Shown: positions 52,406-63,663 of the stretch, piece after piece
Layout: each line of letters starts with the position of its first letter
How positions within the stretch are numbered: position 1 is the first letter of the stretch
Assembly (NCBI RefSeq): GCF_040049215.1
Contig: NZ_JBDZDN010000001.1
Coordinates: forward strand, 310,001-374,000
Direction of reading: 5' to 3'
Origin: Mesorhizobium_K sp040049215
GTDB lineage: Bacteria; Pseudomonadota; Alphaproteobacteria; Rhizobiales; Rhizobiaceae
Length of the DNA stretch: 64,000 nt
Notes under the pieces: model-generated
What the model saw: only the letters and a program-made list of their open reading frames with translations
Databases searched by the model: none
What the model was told of the DNA's origin: nothing
Position numbers and translations under genes: made by a program

Positions 52406-54127
52406 TTGGCCGGTTTTGAAGATACGAGCGGAACATTGCCGGGGGCCGGCCTGCCTGCCGGCAGGTTCGCGCTCGCCGCCAAGCGTCCGCGCCATCCCTG
52501 GCTGAAACTCGTCGCGCTGGCCGTCAGCGCGATCGTGCTGGTGCCCGTCCTGTCGCTCGCCTATGTGGCGTTGTCGGGCAGCGGCGAGGACTGGCCGCAT
52601 CTGATGCGCAACGTGCTGCCCGGCGCAAGCGTCACGACGCTCTGGCTGATGGCGATGGTGGCGGTCGCCACCTCGGCCGCCGGCGTGGCATCGGCCTGGA
52701 TGGTCGTCGCCTACGAGTTCCCGCTGCGCCGCACGCTCGCCTGGGCGCTGGTGCTGCCGCTCGCGGTGCCGTCCTATCTCGCTGCCTACGCCTTCGGCGA
52801 GTTCTTCGACTATTCGGGGCCCGTGCAGGGCATGGTCAGGGCGCTGTTCGGCTTCGAGAGCATGCGCGACTACTGGTTTCCCGACATACGCTCGACATCA
52901 GGCTGCGCCCTGGTGCTGTCGTCGGTGCTCTACCCTTACGTCTATCTCACCACGCGCATCGTCTTCCTGATGCAGGGTAGGAACATCGCCGACGTGGCGC
53001 GTACGCTGGGTGCCCGCCCGGCCAAGGTTTTCTGGCGGGTGCTTCTGCCGGTCGCGCGGCCGGCGATCGTGGCGGGCGTGGCCCTGGTGCTGATGGAGAC
53101 GATCAACGACATCGGCGCGGCGGAATATCTCGGCGTGCGCACGCTCACCGTCGCCGTCTATGCGACATGGCTGGCGCGCGGGAGCCTGGAGGGCGGCGCG
53201 CAGATCGCGGTCCTGATGCTGGTGCTGGTGTTCGCCATTCTCGGGGCGGAACAATGGGCGCGGCGGCAGCGGCGCTTCCACACCGGGCGCGCCACGCATA
53301 TGAACGCGCATCCGCCGCGCGTCAGGATCACGGGGGTCAAGGCTCCGCTGGCGACGATCGTGACGGCGCTGCCGGTGTTCCTGGGCTTCGGCATCCCGAT
53401 CCTCGTGTTCGGCCAGTACGCGCTGCGCCGGCTCGACCAGTTCGCTTCGCCTGATCTGGCCGACGCGTTCCTGAACACGCTGGCGACGGCAGGCGCAACG
53501 GCCGTGCTGACCGTGGTGCTGGCGCTGTTCCTGCTCAACGCCGTGCGGCTGGCGCGCTCGCCGGATGTGACCGCGACGGTGCGGCTCGCCTCGATCGGCT
53601 ATGCGCTGCCGGGCGGCATTCTCGGCCTCGGGCTGCTGTTCGCGCTGGCGCGCTTCGACAACACGATCGACGCGTTCTCCCGCGCCTGGCTCGGTCATTC
53701 GACAGGGCTGCTGCTGACCGGTTCGGCGGCCGGCATCGTGCTTGCCTGCACGATCCGCTTCGTGGCGCTCGCCGAGAGCGCCATCCGCTCGGGACTGGAG
53801 AAACTGCCCGGCCATCTCGACGAGGCGGCGCGCAGCCTCGGGCGTACGCCGGGCCAGAGCGCGGCGGCCGTGCTGCTGCCGCTTTTGAAGCCTGCCATCC
53901 TGACGGCCGCCGTGCTGGTCTTCGTCGACACGACCAAGGAGCTGTCGGCGACGATCCTGCTGCGCCCGTTCGGCTTCTCGACGCTCGCCACCCATGTCTA
54001 CGAGAACGCCTCGCGCGGCGCGCCGCAGGAGGGCGCGGCGGCGGCGATCGTGATCATCCTGACCGCGTTGGTGCCGGTGCTGGTGCTGTCAGGTGCGTTG
54101 GCGAGGGATCGCGAAGCGACGCTGTAA
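52406..54127 (+). CDS. fbpB: Ferric iron ABC transporter, fused permease
   Basis: A 573-residue protein with about 12 membrane helices arranged as two tandem permease domains. Each has an ATPase-contacting EAA-type loop: ADVARTLGARPAKVFWRVLL (near 200) and DEAARSLGRTPGQSAAAVLL (near 475). ETINDIGAAEYLGV and DTTKELSATILL are the FbpB signatures after the loops. The start is read as TTG because no ATG occurs before the first helix. It lies 96 bases after fbpA. The missing fbpC is the one oddity. Confidence 0.93.
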   Translation: MAGFEDTSGTLPGAGLPAGRFALAAKRPRHPWLKLVALAVSAIVLVPVLSLAYVALSGSGEDWPHLMRNVLPGASVTTLWLMAMVAVATSAAGVASAWMVVAYEFPLRRTLAWALVLPLAVPSYLAAYAFGEFFDYSGPVQGMVRALFGFESMRDYWFPDIRSTSGCALVLSSVLYPYVYLTTRIVFLMQGRNIADVARTLGARPAKVFWRVLLPVARPAIVAGVALVLMETINDIGAAEYLGVRTLTVAVYATWLARGSLEGGAQIAVLMLVLVFAILGAEQWARRQRRFHTGRATHMNAHPPRVRITGVKAPLATIVTALPVFLGFGIPILVFGQYALRRLDQFASPDLADAFLNTLATAGATAVLTVVLALFLLNAVRLARSPDVTATVRLASIGYALPGGILGLGLLFALARFDNTIDAFSRAWLGHSTGLLLTGSAAGIVLACTIRFVALAESAIRSGLEKLPGHLDEAARSLGRTPGQSAAAVLLPLLKPAILTAAVLVFVDTTKELSATILLRPFGFSTLATHVYENASRGAPQEGAAAAIVIILTALVPVLVLSGALARDREATL

Positions 54128-54223
54128 GCCAACGCAGCGATTTACAAATCCCTTCAACAAGCGAAAGATGGCACGACCGTCCATTTGAAGTGCTTGCCAT
54201 GAAACTCAATGGGAGGATTTGCA

Positions 54224-54808
54224 ATGAAAACCAGACATCTCGCTCGCGTTGTCGTCCTTGCCCTGGCAGGATTTGGGGTGGCGCCTGCAAGCTCTTTCGC
54301 CGAGGAGCCAAGCAAGGCTGAGCTCGACACTATCCGCGACGCGCTTGCCAAGTATAAGGACCCCTATGTTGCCGTGCGCGACCTCTATCTCTCGACAGTC
54401 GGATGCGTCCACTACGACGGCATGAAGGTGGCCGGCCACATGGAGTACCCGAAGGGAGGCATGGGCATCCACTTCGTCAACCTGACTGTCCAGGGTCCGC
54501 TCGACCCGATGCGGCCAAACGTGCTCGTCTACGAGCCGGTGGGCGGGAAGCTGGAACTGGTGGCGGCTGAATGGCTGGTGCCGGTGACCGTCGCGAAGGA
54601 GCGGCCGGCTCTGTTCGGTCAGCCCTTCCAGGGACCGATGGAAGGGCACGAGCCGCTCATTCCGCAGGGGTTTGTCCATTATGATCTGCACGCATGGCTG
54701 TTCAAGGACAACCCGCTCGGCATGTTCAGCCCGACCAACCCGGACGTGACCTGCGAAGGCTACGACTTCGGCTTGCTGGAGCACCCGACAAAGATCGTCG
54801 GGCAGTAG
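54224..54808 (+). CDS. Exported protein of unknown function
   Basis: A 194-residue protein with a signal peptide (HLARVVVLALAGFGVAPASSFA). The mature part has a single cysteine pair (Cys in STVGCVHYDG and DVTCEGYDFG), GMGIHFVNL and a C-terminal HYDLHAWLFKDNPLGMFSPT stretch rich in His and aromatic residues. GGGAGG precedes the ATG. It stands about 95 bases after fbpB on the same strand, so it might join the iron-regulated unit. I have seen similar conserved hypotheticals in Rhizobiales but know no function; a metal- or cofactor-binding envelope role is only a guess. Confidence 0.75.
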   Translation: MKTRHLARVVVLALAGFGVAPASSFAEEPSKAELDTIRDALAKYKDPYVAVRDLYLSTVGCVHYDGMKVAGHMEYPKGGMGIHFVNLTVQGPLDPMRPNVLVYEPVGGKLELVAAEWLVPVTVAKERPALFGQPFQGPMEGHEPLIPQGFVHYDLHAWLFKDNPLGMFSPTNPDVTCEGYDFGLLEHPTKIVGQ

Positions 54809-54864
54809 CCGAAGGCCAACAGGGCGATCAGCGTCCTCGCCGTGAGTGTAGGCGGCAGCCAAAG

Positions 54865-54890
54865 AAAAAAGGCGCCTGGAGGGGCGCCTT
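54865..54890 (-). terminator. Intrinsic terminator on the minus strand
   Basis: Perfect stem AAGGCGCC/GGCGCCTT with loop CCTCCA on the minus strand, followed by TTTTTTCTTTGG. No minus-strand gene ends here; the nearest, the acetoacetyl-CoA synthetase gene, stops about 230 bases upstream. It may end that mRNA or a small RNA. Confidence 0.7.
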
Positions 54891-55010
54891 GAATTGAGAT
54901 TGCTGTGACAACGGGGCTTGAGCGAATGTCGCCTCCTCGGGGGATCAAGAGGAGCGGGATTTCTCCCTTCAAGTTGACACGACTATCGGCGCGCGGGAGT
55001 TAACAACTCC
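54891..55010 (-). ncRNA. Possible small RNA upstream of the minus-strand terminator
   Basis: Between the synthetase gene and the terminator lies a second hairpin, CTCCTC...GAGGAG with a loop TTGATCCCCC, followed by a single-stranded C-rich stretch. Together with the CCTCCA-loop terminator this is the layout of a small RNA of roughly 120 bases. No clear promoter was recognised, so it may be just a long 3' untranslated region. The rest of the 54809-55118 gap has no gene. Confidence 0.35.
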
Positions 55011-55093
55011 TTACCGGAGGCCGAAAATCTTTACGAATGTGTACCACTCATGAAATCTAGGTAAATTTAGCAGTAGCACTTCGTTAACCATCA

Positions 55094-55115
55094 GAATCCC
55101 GGATTTCCGGGATTC
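55094..55115 (-). terminator. Hairpin directly after the acetoacetyl-CoA synthetase stop
   Basis: Perfect 9-bp stem GAATCCCGG/CCGGGATTC with a 4-base loop, three bases past the stop codon. There is no U-tract, so it may protect or attenuate the mRNA rather than end it. Confidence 0.4.
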
Positions 55116-55118
55116 TCG

Positions 55119-57077
<1,959 letters not shown>

Positions 57078-57298
57078 CTATCTTCCTCCCGCGGGCGATT
57101 CCGGCGGTCCTTTTTGCATATGGGGTTCGGCCGGAGCAAGATGCGCAAGCCCGCGGCTTTTTCGCCGAAGCATGCCATCGCAGGGCCACAAAGGCTTGGA
57201 ATGGCTTCGGCCGGGTTTGACGGGCGGCGCACAATGATGGAAACGGGTGACAGGCCGGAATCAGGCAGCGTTAGGCCCGGCCGGAGCTGACGAATCGG

Positions 57299-59128
57299 AT
57301 GCCGTCACCCCTGCTCAGGCGCGGTCTTTGGGCGCTCGCTCTCGCGGCGGGCCTGATCGTGCTGATCGTGCTCGCCCTGCCCTACGCAGCCTCGACCCGT
57401 CTCGTGCGCGACCACATCGCGCACGAAATGAGCGAATGGAGCGGGCTCGACGTGTCGATCGGCGCGGCGCCCGAGATCAGCGTCTGGCCGGATTTGCAGG
57501 CGAACCTGACCGACGTGACGCTCTCCCTGCCCGGCGGCGCGACACCTGCCATCACCGCCGAGCGGGTCGAGATCGAGTTGTCGGCGCTCGCCGCGCTCGG
57601 CGGAGCCGCCGATTTCACGCGGACGCGTTTCACCAGGCCAATCGTCAGGATCGAGGGCGGCGGGGCCGTTCCTGTCCTGCCGCGCGGCGGCAAGATCGCC
57701 CGGGCCATCGATACGGCGCGCGAGATCGTGGCAGAGGATCGTGCCGCGCCCGACACCGGACGGCTGCCCGGCGACGCGTTCGGAGTGGTGGAATTCACCG
57801 ACGGGAAGATCGTGTCGGTCTCGGGCGGAGCCGAAACGGAGATCGTCACCGGCCTCTCGGGAGAGATCGGGTGGGAAAACCTGGACGGGCAGGCCAACGC
57901 CACCGCGACGGGCGTGTGGCGGGGCGAGCAGTTCACCCTCGACCTCGGCTCGGCCAATCCGTTGCTTTTTCTCGGCGGCGCGGCGACGCCGGTGACGGCC
58001 AGCGTAAAGTCCGGACCGGTCAATCTCGCCTTCGACGGCATAGCCGGCCTCGGCGAGAACCCTTATGTGGACGGGCGGGTCAGCTTCTCCGCGCCTTCGG
58101 CGAGGAAGATGCTGGAATGGTCGCAAGCCGGCATCCTGCACGGCTCGGCGCTCGGCGCCGTCGCCATGGAAAGCCGCGTCATGGGCGATGCCGAGCGGAT
58201 GCGCTTCGAGGAAGCCGACATCACGCTGGACGGCGAGCCGGCGCGGGGCTCGCTCGACCTGCTGCTCGCCGGCAAATTGCCGATGCTGGCCGGCACGCTT
58301 GCCTTCGACAGGCTCGACCTCCGGTCCTTCCTGTCAGCCTTCACGCCGCTCGACGCTTCCGCCGGCGAGGGTCCCGGTATCATCGACGCCGATTTCGCCG
58401 GCCGCCTCAATCTCGACCTAAGGCTGTCGGCGGCGCAGGCCACCATCGGCCCGATCGCGCTCGCCGACTTCGCGGCAACCGTGCGCGTCGACGAGGGCCT
58501 GGCGGCTTTCGACATCTCCGACGCCTCGGCATTCGGCGGCAACGTTCAGGCCGGGCTACGCTTCGATCGCAAGGCGGAAGAATCGCTGGTCGAGATGCGC
58601 CTGCTTGCATCGGACGTCGATGGCGGCGCTTTCGCGACGGCCGCGGGCATGATACGGCTGGCGCCGATCGGGCGCGGCACGGTCTCCGTCATCCTGAAGG
58701 GCGACGGCAGCAGCTGGAATTCGCTGCTCTCGCACGCCAACGGCTCGTTTTCGGCGAGCTTCGGCCAGGGCGCGCTATCGGGCATCGACCTCGAAGCCCT
58801 CGTTGCCCGCTCGAAGACCGGCACGCCATTCACGCTCGACGCGGTGGCGGGCGACGCCTCGCCTATCGACGCGCTTGACCTGACCGCGCATTTCGCGGAC
58901 GGCGTGGCGTCGATCGAGAAGGCCGAACTGCGTACACCGCTCAACCGTATCACGCTTGCCGGCTCGGCGCCGCTCGCCGGCGGGAGCCTCGACCTGTCCG
59001 CAAGAGTGCAGCCGCCGCAGCAGGCGACGGCCGGGCCGGCCGATCCCGGAGCCGCCACGACGTTCCTGATCGGCGGGCCCCGGAGCGCGCCTGTGATCAC
59101 GCCGACGACGGGACTGAGCGCGGAGTAG
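57299..59128 (+). CDS. AsmA family protein
   Basis: A 609-residue inner-membrane-anchored periplasmic protein. One N-terminal helix (ALALAAGLIVLIVLALPYAAS) is followed by a long beta-rich region with the AsmA/TamB-like pattern VRDHIAHEMSEWSGLDVSIG and the C-terminal AsmA block SWNSLLSHANGSFSASFGQG then ALSGIDLEALVARSK. AsmA-type proteins are implicated in lipid transfer and outer-membrane assembly. GGAG lies 12 bases upstream of the ATG. Its last 32 bases overlap a truncated regulator gene on the other strand. Confidence 0.88.
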   Translation: MPSPLLRRGLWALALAAGLIVLIVLALPYAASTRLVRDHIAHEMSEWSGLDVSIGAAPEISVWPDLQANLTDVTLSLPGGATPAITAERVEIELSALAALGGAADFTRTRFTRPIVRIEGGGAVPVLPRGGKIARAIDTAREIVAEDRAAPDTGRLPGDAFGVVEFTDGKIVSVSGGAETEIVTGLSGEIGWENLDGQANATATGVWRGEQFTLDLGSANPLLFLGGAATPVTASVKSGPVNLAFDGIAGLGENPYVDGRVSFSAPSARKMLEWSQAGILHGSALGAVAMESRVMGDAERMRFEEADITLDGEPARGSLDLLLAGKLPMLAGTLAFDRLDLRSFLSAFTPLDASAGEGPGIIDADFAGRLNLDLRLSAAQATIGPIALADFAATVRVDEGLAAFDISDASAFGGNVQAGLRFDRKAEESLVEMRLLASDVDGGAFATAAGMIRLAPIGRGTVSVILKGDGSSWNSLLSHANGSFSASFGQGALSGIDLEALVARSKTGTPFTLDAVAGDASPIDALDLTAHFADGVASIEKAELRTPLNRITLAGSAPLAGGSLDLSARVQPPQQATAGPADPGAATTFLIGGPRSAPVITPTTGLSAE

Positions 59129-59393
59129 CAATCCCTCCACGCCACTCGCCTCCGCGCAGCGTGGCGCGCACGCGCATCCAGATGTCCGCCATTATGACGC
59201 CGCCGAAGAAAAAGCTCTCCACGAGGTCGCGGCTGAGTTCGGTGGTCTTCACGCCAATCGGCCTGATGCCGTCGAATGCAAGCAGCCGCCCATCCGCGGC
59301 ATCCGAAACCGAGCTCAGACCAACGATTACATCGGGCCATAGCTCCGGCACGAACGCCGCTTCGTAAATCCGGTCGATGAGGTCGTCATGCAT
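59097..59393 (-). pseudogene. N-terminal fragment of a LuxR-type regulator
   Basis: A 98-codon frame beginning HDDLIDRIYEAAFVPELWPD, which is the conserved N-terminus of a rhizobial LuxR-family regulator group normally about 370 residues long. After about residue 75 the sequence turns low-complexity and stops inside the end of the asmA-like gene; the C-terminal helix-turn-helix is gone. The likely history is truncation when asmA or neighbouring DNA moved. It is probably non-functional. Confidence 0.6.
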
Positions 59394-59414
59394 GACGTCC
59401 AGTCCGTCCCGCCG

Positions 59415-60233
59415 CTACCCGCGCTGGGCGGCCTGCTCGTCGCGCTGGCGCTGGACCTCGCGGCGCTTGTTGGCGATCGAGGCGGCGATGACGCCGGCCG
59501 CGACGATGGCGATCATCAGCGTGCAGGCGGCGTTGATCTCGGGCGTCACGCCGAGGCGGACCTGGCTGTAGATCTTCATCGGCAGCGTGGTGGCGCCCGG
59601 ACCGGAGGCGAAGCTCGCGATCACCAGGTCGTCGAGCGAGAGCGTGAAGGCGAGCATCCAGCCCGAAACGATCGCCGGCGCGATGACCGGCAGGGTGACC
59701 TGGAAGAAGGTCTTGACCGGCGGAGCGCCGAGGTCCATCGCCGCCTCTTCCAGCGAGCGGTCGAAGCTCATCAGCCGCGACTGCACGACGACGGCGACGA
59801 AGCACATGGAGAAGGTGATGTGCGCCAGCGTGACGGTCAGGAAGCCGCGGTCGAGCCCGATGGCGACGAAGAGCAGAAGCAGCGACAGGCCGGTGATCAC
59901 TTCGGGCATGACCAGCGGCGCGAACACCATGCCGGAGAAGAGGATGCGGCCGCGAAAGCGCGTGTAGCGGGTGAGCGTCAGCGCCGCCATCGTGCCGAGA
60001 ACGGTGGCCACCGTCGCCGAAATGACGCCGACGCGCAGCGTGACCCAGGCGGCGTCCATCAGTCCCTCGTTGCGGAACAGTTCCCCGTACCATTTGGTCG
60101 AGAAACCGCCCCACACGGTGACCAGCCGCGACTCGTTGAAGGAGAAGATCACCAGCAGGACAATGGGCAGGTAGAGGAAGGCGAAGCCAAGCACGACCGA
60201 TGCTATGTTGAAGCGGCTCCAGGAGGCATTCAT
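59415..60233 (-). CDS. potI: Putrescine/spermidine ABC transporter permease PotI
   Basis: A 272-residue permease with six membrane helices and the ATPase-contact loop SLEEAAMDLGAPPVKTFFQV. It is the second permease of potF-G-H-I, overlapping potH by 4 bases (ATGA) with AGGAG before its start. The transporter imports putrescine or related polyamines. Its C-terminal tail (ANKRREVQRQRDEQAAQRG) is basic and cytoplasmic. It ends the operon. Confidence 0.93.
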   Translation of the reverse strand: MNASWSRFNIASVVLGFAFLYLPIVLLVIFSFNESRLVTVWGGFSTKWYGELFRNEGLMDAAWVTLRVGVISATVATVLGTMAALTLTRYTRFRGRILFSGMVFAPLVMPEVITGLSLLLLFVAIGLDRGFLTVTLAHITFSMCFVAVVVQSRLMSFDRSLEEAAMDLGAPPVKTFFQVTLPVIAPAIVSGWMLAFTLSLDDLVIASFASGPGATTLPMKIYSQVRLGVTPEINAACTLMIAIVAAGVIAASIANKRREVQRQRDEQAAQRG

Positions 60234-61201
60234 CGCGACTGCTCCTGGGCGCGCGCCTGCGCCGACTGGAAGATCATGATCGGAACGATCAGCAGAAGCA
60301 GTAGGATGACGGCGACCGCCGAGGACACCGGCCAGTCGCGGTTGGCGAAGAACTCGTTCCACAGCGTCTTGCCGATCATCAGCGTCTGCGAGCCGCCGAG
60401 CAGATCGGGAATGACGAACTCGCCGACGGCCGGGATGAAGACCAGCATGCAGCCGGCGATGACGCCGGGCAGCGACAGCGGAAAGGTGATCTTCCAGAAG
60501 GCGGTGGCCGGCGGACAGCCGAGGTCCTGCGCGGCCTCGATCAGCGAATAATCCATCTTCTCCAGCGACGAATAGAGCGGCAGGATCATGAACGGCAGAT
60601 AGGAATAGACGATGCCGATGAAGATCGCCGTATGGGTATTCATGATGAGCAGCGGCGTGTCGATGACGTTCATGCCGAGCAAAAGCTGGTTGAGCAGCCC
60701 CTCGGGCTTGAGGATGCCGATCCAGGCATAGACGCGGATCAGGAACGAGGTCCAGAAAGGCAGGATGACCAGCATCAGCAGCGTCGGCCGCAGCGAGGCC
60801 GGCGCGCGCGCCATGCCGTAGGCGATCGGGTAGCCGACGATGAGCGCGAGCAGCGTCGACACTCCGGCGATCCAGAGGCTCGACACATAGGCGTTGAAGT
60901 AGAGCGGGTCGTCGGTGAGCCAGAGATAGTTCTCGAAGTTGAGCTCGCGGATCTGCGACCATAGCCCGCTCAAGCCCCCGCCTAAGTCGAAAGCGGGCGT
61001 ATAGGGCGGCATGGCGATCGCCGTCATCGACAGCGAGATCTTGAAGACGATGACGAAGGGCGCAAGGAAGAAGACGAGCAGCCACAGATAGGGCACGATG
61101 ATGACAAGGCGGCTCACCAATGCCCGCAGGCCGCGCGACACGGCGGACGGCACGGCGGCGGCGCTGGCGCCGGCAGGGAGGGAAACGGCTGCGTCGGCCA
61201 T
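60230..61201 (-). CDS. potH: Putrescine/spermidine ABC transporter permease PotH
   Basis: A 323-residue permease with a cytoplasmic N-terminal extension and six membrane helices. Signatures are ILPFWTSFLIRVYAWIGILK and the EAA-type loop SLIEAAQDLGCPPATAFWKI. A large loop near residues 60-110 faces the periplasm. It lies 8 bases after potG and overlaps potI. The frame begins MADAAVSLP; a much longer upstream reading overlaps potG and is an artefact. Confidence 0.93.
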   Translation of the reverse strand: MADAAVSLPAGASAAAVPSAVSRGLRALVSRLVIIVPYLWLLVFFLAPFVIVFKISLSMTAIAMPPYTPAFDLGGGLSGLWSQIRELNFENYLWLTDDPLYFNAYVSSLWIAGVSTLLALIVGYPIAYGMARAPASLRPTLLMLVILPFWTSFLIRVYAWIGILKPEGLLNQLLLGMNVIDTPLLIMNTHTAIFIGIVYSYLPFMILPLYSSLEKMDYSLIEAAQDLGCPPATAFWKITFPLSLPGVIAGCMLVFIPAVGEFVIPDLLGGSQTLMIGKTLWNEFFANRDWPVSSAVAVILLLLLIVPIMIFQSAQARAQEQSR

Positions 61202-61209
61202 CTTTGTCC

Positions 61210-62349
61210 CTATCGCGTCAGGACGACGCCGGCGTCGGGCTGGAAGGATATCCAGGCGCGGTCGTTCCAGGTGAGCGGGTCGTCGGTCAGGCGGGAGGAG
61301 TTGAGCGCGCTCGCCTTCACGACCTGACCGTCGGAAAGTTTTACGTGGTAGACGGTCATGTCGCCGAGATAGGCGAGGTCGAACACCTCCCCTTCCATCG
61401 CGTTCGCGGCGCCCTCGGGCCGGCGCGACGAGACCTTGATCTTCTCCGGACGCACGGCGAAGGCGACGGCATTGCCCGCGGCGGCATCGCCGGCGTTCTC
61501 GACGACGATCTCCGCACCGCTGGCGCCGGTGATGCGGGCTGTGTTGGCGTCGCGCGCCGCCACCTTGCCTTCGAACATGTTCACGTTGCCGACGAAACCG
61601 GCGACGAAACGCGAGGCAGGCGCCTCGTAGATCTCGGCCGGCGTCGCCACCTGCATCACCTGGCCCTTGTCGAGGATCGCGATGCGGTCGGCCATCGTCA
61701 TGGCCTCTTCCTGGTCGTGGGTGACGACGACGAAGGTCAGGCCGAGCGACTGCTGCAGGTCCATCAACTCGAACTGCGTCTCCTCGCGCAGCTTCTTGTC
61801 GAGCGCGCCGAGCGGCTCGTCGAGCAGCAGCACCTTCGGGCGCTTGGCGACGGACCGGGCGAGCGCCACGCGCTGGCGCTGGCCGCCGGAGAGCTGATGC
61901 GGCTTGCGCTTGGCGAACTGCTCCAGCTTGACCAGGCGCAGCATCTCCTTGACCCGCGCCTCGATGTCGGGCTTGGCCATGCCTTCCTGCTTCAGGCCGA
62001 AGGCGATGTTGGCCTCGACCGTCATGTGCGGGAACAGCGCGTAGGACTGGAACATCATGTTGACCGGACGCCGGTAGGGCGGAATGCCGCGCATGTCCTG
62101 CCCGTCGAGCATGATGCGGCCCGACGTCGGCTCGTCGAAGCCGGCGAGCATCCTCAGCAGCGTCGACTTGCCGCATCCGGATGCGCCCAGAAGGGCGAAG
62201 AATTCCTTCTCGTAGATCGACAGGGAAAGGTCGTTGACGGCGGTGAAGTCGCCGAAGCGTTTGGTGACGTTCTCGAAGGAAATATACGGCTTCGCGGAAG
62301 GATCATTCCACGGGGCGAACTCTCTCCTGATGCTGCCGAGCGACTTCAT
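61210..62349 (-). CDS. potG: Polyamine ABC transporter ATPase PotG
   Basis: A 379-residue ATPase of the PotA/PotG group. Walker A is LLGASGCGKSTLLRMLAGF, signature LSGGQRQRVALAR, Walker B LLLDEPLGALD, and the switch histidine VVTHDQEEAM. A C-terminal TOBE domain (FAVRPEKIKV onward) follows. The chosen ATG (KSLGSIRREF) has GGAGAG 5-7 bases upstream; a GTG start nine codons earlier is less likely. A strong hairpin separates it from potF. Confidence 0.94.
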   Translation of the reverse strand: MKSLGSIRREFAPWNDPSAKPYISFENVTKRFGDFTAVNDLSLSIYEKEFFALLGASGCGKSTLLRMLAGFDEPTSGRIMLDGQDMRGIPPYRRPVNMMFQSYALFPHMTVEANIAFGLKQEGMAKPDIEARVKEMLRLVKLEQFAKRKPHQLSGGQRQRVALARSVAKRPKVLLLDEPLGALDKKLREETQFELMDLQQSLGLTFVVVTHDQEEAMTMADRIAILDKGQVMQVATPAEIYEAPASRFVAGFVGNVNMFEGKVAARDANTARITGASGAEIVVENAGDAAAGNAVAFAVRPEKIKVSSRRPEGAANAMEGEVFDLAYLGDMTVYHVKLSDGQVVKASALNSSRLTDDPLTWNDRAWISFQPDAGVVLTR

Positions 62350-62386
62350 AGGCTCTCCTGCCTGTCGGTTGTCCACGCCAGAAGCA

Positions 62387-62414
62387 GGAAAGCCCCGGCT
62401 TGCCGGGGCTTTCC
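62387..62414 (-). terminator. Intercistronic hairpin between potF and potG
   Basis: Perfect 13-bp stem GGAAAGCCCCGGC/GCCGGGGCTTTCC with a two-base loop spacer, 8 bases after the potF stop. There is no long U-tract, so it probably gives partial termination or protects the potF mRNA, allowing more binding protein than transporter. Confidence 0.65.
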
Positions 62415-62422
62415 TTGAAACG

Positions 62423-63520
62423 TCATTGACCGGTGACGATCTTGGTCCAGGTGCGCGTCACCGTGCGCTGGACCTTGGGATCGTAGGGCGACACCGTGAA
62501 AAGCCCGGCCAGGGTCGCCTCGTCGGGATAGATCGCCGGATCGTCCATGATCTCTTTCTCGATGAACTGCTGAGACGCCTTGTTGCCGTTCGGGAAGTAG
62601 ACGTAGTTGGTGGCCTTGGCGGCGACTTCCGGCTTCATCATGTAGTTGAGGAATTCGTGCGCCTCCTCGACATGCTGGGCGTCGGCGGGAATCGCCATCT
62701 GATCGAACCACATCTCGGCGCCTTCCTTGGGAATGACGTAGTCGACGATGACGCCCTGGTCGGCCTCGGCTGCGCGGTCGCGCGCCTGGAAGACGTCGCC
62801 CGACCAGCCGATCGCCAGGCAGATGTCGCCGTTGGCGAGGGCGTTGATGTATTCGGACGAGTGGAACTTGCGGATGTAGGGCCGGATCTTCAGCAAGGTC
62901 TCCTCGGCCTTGGCGAAGTCCTCGGCCGAAGTGCTCTCGGGGTTCAGGCCGAGATATTTGAGCGTCGTCGGAATGATGTCGGTCGGCGAATCCAGCACGT
63001 AGACGCCGCAGTCGGCGAGCTTGGCCAGCTTTTCGGGATTGAAGAAAACATCCCAGCTGTCGATCTTGTCGATGCCCAGCGCTTCCTGCACCTTCTTCTG
63101 ATTGTAGCCGATGCCGACGGTGCCCCACATATAGTTGATGGAATATTCGTTGCCCGGATCGTATTTGGCGACCCGCTCGGTGACGACGTCCCACATGTTG
63201 GAGATATTGGGGAGCTTGGACTTGTCGAGCTTCTGATAGACGCCGACCGCGATCTGGCGGACGAGGAAGTTGCTGGTCGGGACCACGATGTCGTAGCCGC
63301 TGCCGCCGGCGAGAAGCTTGGTCTCCAGAATTTCGTTGGAATCGAAGACGTCGTAGATGACCTTGATGCCGGTCTCCTTGGTGAAATCCTCGATGATCGA
63401 CTGATCGATATAGTCGGACCAGTTGTAGACGTTGACGACGCGCTCCTGAGCCCAGGCGGCGGAGGCCATCGTCACGGCGACGGCGGTGGCCGCCGACAGC
63501 CGGAAGAGTTTTTCGATCAT
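62423..63520 (-). CDS. potF: Putrescine-binding periplasmic protein PotF
   Basis: A 365-residue binding protein with signal peptide ending ASAAWA. The mature N-terminus VVNVYNWSDYIDQSIIEDFT is the PotF/PotD signature. Ligand-site segments include GTVGIGYN, WSGDVFQARDRA, PKEGAEMWFDQMAIP and the C-terminal hydrophobic pocket. It delivers putrescine or spermidine to PotGHI. First gene of the operon; RBS is weak but AGGGGAATTTGCC precedes the ATG. Confidence 0.93.
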   Translation of the reverse strand: MIEKLFRLSAATAVAVTMASAAWAQERVVNVYNWSDYIDQSIIEDFTKETGIKVIYDVFDSNEILETKLLAGGSGYDIVVPTSNFLVRQIAVGVYQKLDKSKLPNISNMWDVVTERVAKYDPGNEYSINYMWGTVGIGYNQKKVQEALGIDKIDSWDVFFNPEKLAKLADCGVYVLDSPTDIIPTTLKYLGLNPESTSAEDFAKAEETLLKIRPYIRKFHSSEYINALANGDICLAIGWSGDVFQARDRAAEADQGVIVDYVIPKEGAEMWFDQMAIPADAQHVEEAHEFLNYMMKPEVAAKATNYVYFPNGNKASQQFIEKEIMDDPAIYPDEATLAGLFTVSPYDPKVQRTVTRTWTKIVTGQ

Positions 63521-63663
63521 GGCAAATTCCCCTTACTTTTTTCGTTTTTTGCGCCTGCCGGCCGCCTCTCCTCCGCAACGCCCCGGCGAGCTATCGGATC
63601 GAAGCCTAGTAACCTTTTGGAGCCGCGACAAGTTTGATTTCGGCGCGACGGGCGGACGCGGCG

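Noticed and set aside
59415..61085. A 556-codon reading ending in potI, and a 648-codon reading ending in potH
   Set aside because: Both are upstream extensions in the wrong frame through the neighbouring transporter gene; true starts with ATGA overlaps are evident.
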